Below are positions 4,438-5,276 of a stretch of DNA of 5,276 nt, one piece after another. How positions within the stretch are numbered: position 1 is the stretch's first letter; the number at the start of each line of letters is the position of its first letter. Source of the DNA: Methylococcaceae bacterium (GTDB lineage: Bacteria > Pseudomonadota > Gammaproteobacteria > Methylococcales > Methylomonadaceae); NCBI GenBank assembly GCA_013138855.1, contig WTBX01000424.1, positions 1 through 5,276 on the forward strand, in the 5' to 3' direction. The notes beneath the pieces are model-generated. The model made no database searches. It was given only the letters and a program-made list of their open reading frames with translations, and was not told the origin of the DNA. A program made the position numbers and the translations under genes.

Positions 4438-5276
4438 TTAGCAACTCGCTATGCCATGTTTTTGAATTCTATATAATAAGGTATCTCTGGAAATACCTAA
4501 TAGTCGTGCAGATTTACTGCGATTTCCATTAGTGCGTGTTAAAGCTTGAAGTATAAGATCAGCTTCTAAATTATCCAACTGTAAGCCTAAGGTCGGTAAT
4601 GTAAACGCACCTTCTGAGATGCTGTTTGCTGCACTATTAAATTCATGAGGCAAGTTTTCAGGCTCTATGGTTCGTCCTGATAATAAAATACTTAAACGCT
4701 CGCAAAGATTACGTAGCTCACGAATATTTCCTGGCCATTTATACGCTTGTAACTTTTTAATCGCTTGGCGACTAAATTTAGGGGCATTAAGGTTATGCTC
4801 TTTTGAAAAATACGCCAGAAAATGTTTTACCAACGCTTCTACATCTTCTTTTCTTTCTTTTAAGCTAGGTAGCTCTAAAGGAACAACATTTAAGCGGAAA
4901 AATAAATCTTGTCTAAATTCGCCACGCTCAATTTGCTGATTAAGATCAGCATTAGTTGCGCCAATGATACGAACATCAACTTTATAAGGTTTGGTTTCAC
5001 CGACTGCAAGACATTCACCGTTTTCTAAAAAACGTAGTAATTTTGCTTGTATGGCTAAAGGTAGCGAATTTATTTCGTCTAAAAATAATGTTCCACCATC
5101 GGCTGCTTGAAAAAGCCCTTGTTTATTAGCAACTGCGCCTGTAAACGCGCCTTTTTTGTGTCCAAATAACTCGGACTCTACTAAGCCTTCTGGTAATGCT
5201 GCGCAATTCAAGGTGACAAATGCTTTATTAGCACGTTGACTATCTTTTTGGATAGCGTTAGCTAAAACTTCTTTTC
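4438..5276 (-). CDS. Sigma-54-dependent AAA+ transcriptional activator, 5' part outside window
   Basis: The 3' part of an NtrC-family bacterial enhancer-binding protein, which uses ATP hydrolysis to open promoters bound by RNA polymerase with sigma-54. The reading frame stays open to the window edge, so the true start lies beyond 5276; the Leu codon at 5211 is not a credible start because conserved AAA+ sequence precedes it. Of 278 visible residues, KEVLA at the edge is the end of Walker A. They continue with GAFTGA (42-47, sigma-54 contact loop), LFLDE (63-67, Walker B), RIIGATN (102-108, sensor I), the FRQDLFFRLNVV arginine finger region (120-131), and WPGNIRELRN (180-189, sensor II). A Fis-type helix-turn-helix follows at the C-terminus (about 250-273, NGNRSKSARLLGISRDTLLYRI). 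The N-terminal sensory domain (receiver, PAS or GAF) is not in the window, so signal and targets are unknown. It is followed by its own terminator and is not obviously co-transcribed with the hydrolase. Confidence 0.95.
   Translation of the reverse strand, partial: KEVLANAIQKDSQRANKAFVTLNCAALPEGLVESELFGHKKGAFTGAVANKQGLFQAADGGTLFLDEINSLPLAIQAKLLRFLENGECLAVGETKPYKVDVRIIGATNADLNQQIERGEFRQDLFFRLNVVPLELPSLKERKEDVEALVKHFLAYFSKEHNLNAPKFSRQAIKKLQAYKWPGNIRELRNLCERLSILLSGRTIEPENLPHEFNSAANSISEGAFTLPTLGLQLDNLEADLILQALTRTNGNRSKSARLLGISRDTLLYRIQKHGIASC

Noticed and set aside
4667..4939. Open frame of 90 codons on the + strand
   Set aside because: It lies antisense to the conserved AAA+ domain of the sigma-54 activator and is rich in residues typical of reverse-strand shadows.
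4438..5211. Complete sigma-54 activator starting at the codon at 5211
   Set aside because: This Leu codon lies within conserved AAA+ sequence (FVTLNCAAL) and the frame stays open upstream to the window edge, so the gene is cut by the window and does not start here.

Overview
The window suggests an AT-rich gammaproteobacterium, possibly a Thiotrichales- or Methylococcales-like lineage. This is an inference from gene content (a dense chromosomal toxin-antitoxin array, a SoxH/quinoprotein-relay type metallohydrolase, a sigma-54 activator) and low GC; no rRNA or marker gene is present to confirm it.

Left two thirds (about 1-3290, + strand): a head-to-tail array of five two-gene modules, all in one orientation, most or all of type II toxin-antitoxin kind. 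Module A (64-631, perhaps to 702) is a small antitoxin plus a COG1569-type PIN toxin whose C-terminus is displaced into the -1 frame at an A6G run. Module B (773-1245) is a small antitoxin plus a RelE/ParE-type toxin. Module C (1315-1982) is a Phd/YefM antitoxin plus a VapC/FitB-type PIN toxin. Module D (2060-2709) is a small antitoxin plus another PIN toxin. Module E (2779-3268) is a DUF4160 gene interrupted by one in-frame stop, followed by DUF2442. In B, C and D the toxin start overlaps the antitoxin stop as ATGA, so the pairs are probably translationally coupled.

The most unusual structure is a direct repeat of about 57-60 bp in every junction from A/B to D/E. Each copy begins in the TAA stop of the upstream gene and ends just before the ribosome-binding site of the next antitoxin or first gene. 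A fifth copy, cut to about 15 bp, lies at the right edge after DUF2442. Copies 1-4 sit in front of unrelated families (MKTI-type antitoxin, Phd, MKTI-type antitoxin, DUF4160), so the repeat marks module boundaries and is not the operator of one antitoxin. It is not an integron attC site and not CRISPR. The array looks as if built by repeat-mediated insertion, duplication or exchange of modules.

Right third (about 3335-5276, - strand): a secreted MBL-fold hydrolase (3335-4249), and upstream of it the 3' part of a sigma-54-dependent AAA+ activator with a Fis-type helix-turn-helix (4438 to beyond the window end). The gap between them holds a rho-independent terminator serving the activator and a very strong GC-rich palindrome resembling a REP-type element. 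There is no gene-free stretch longer than 300 bases.
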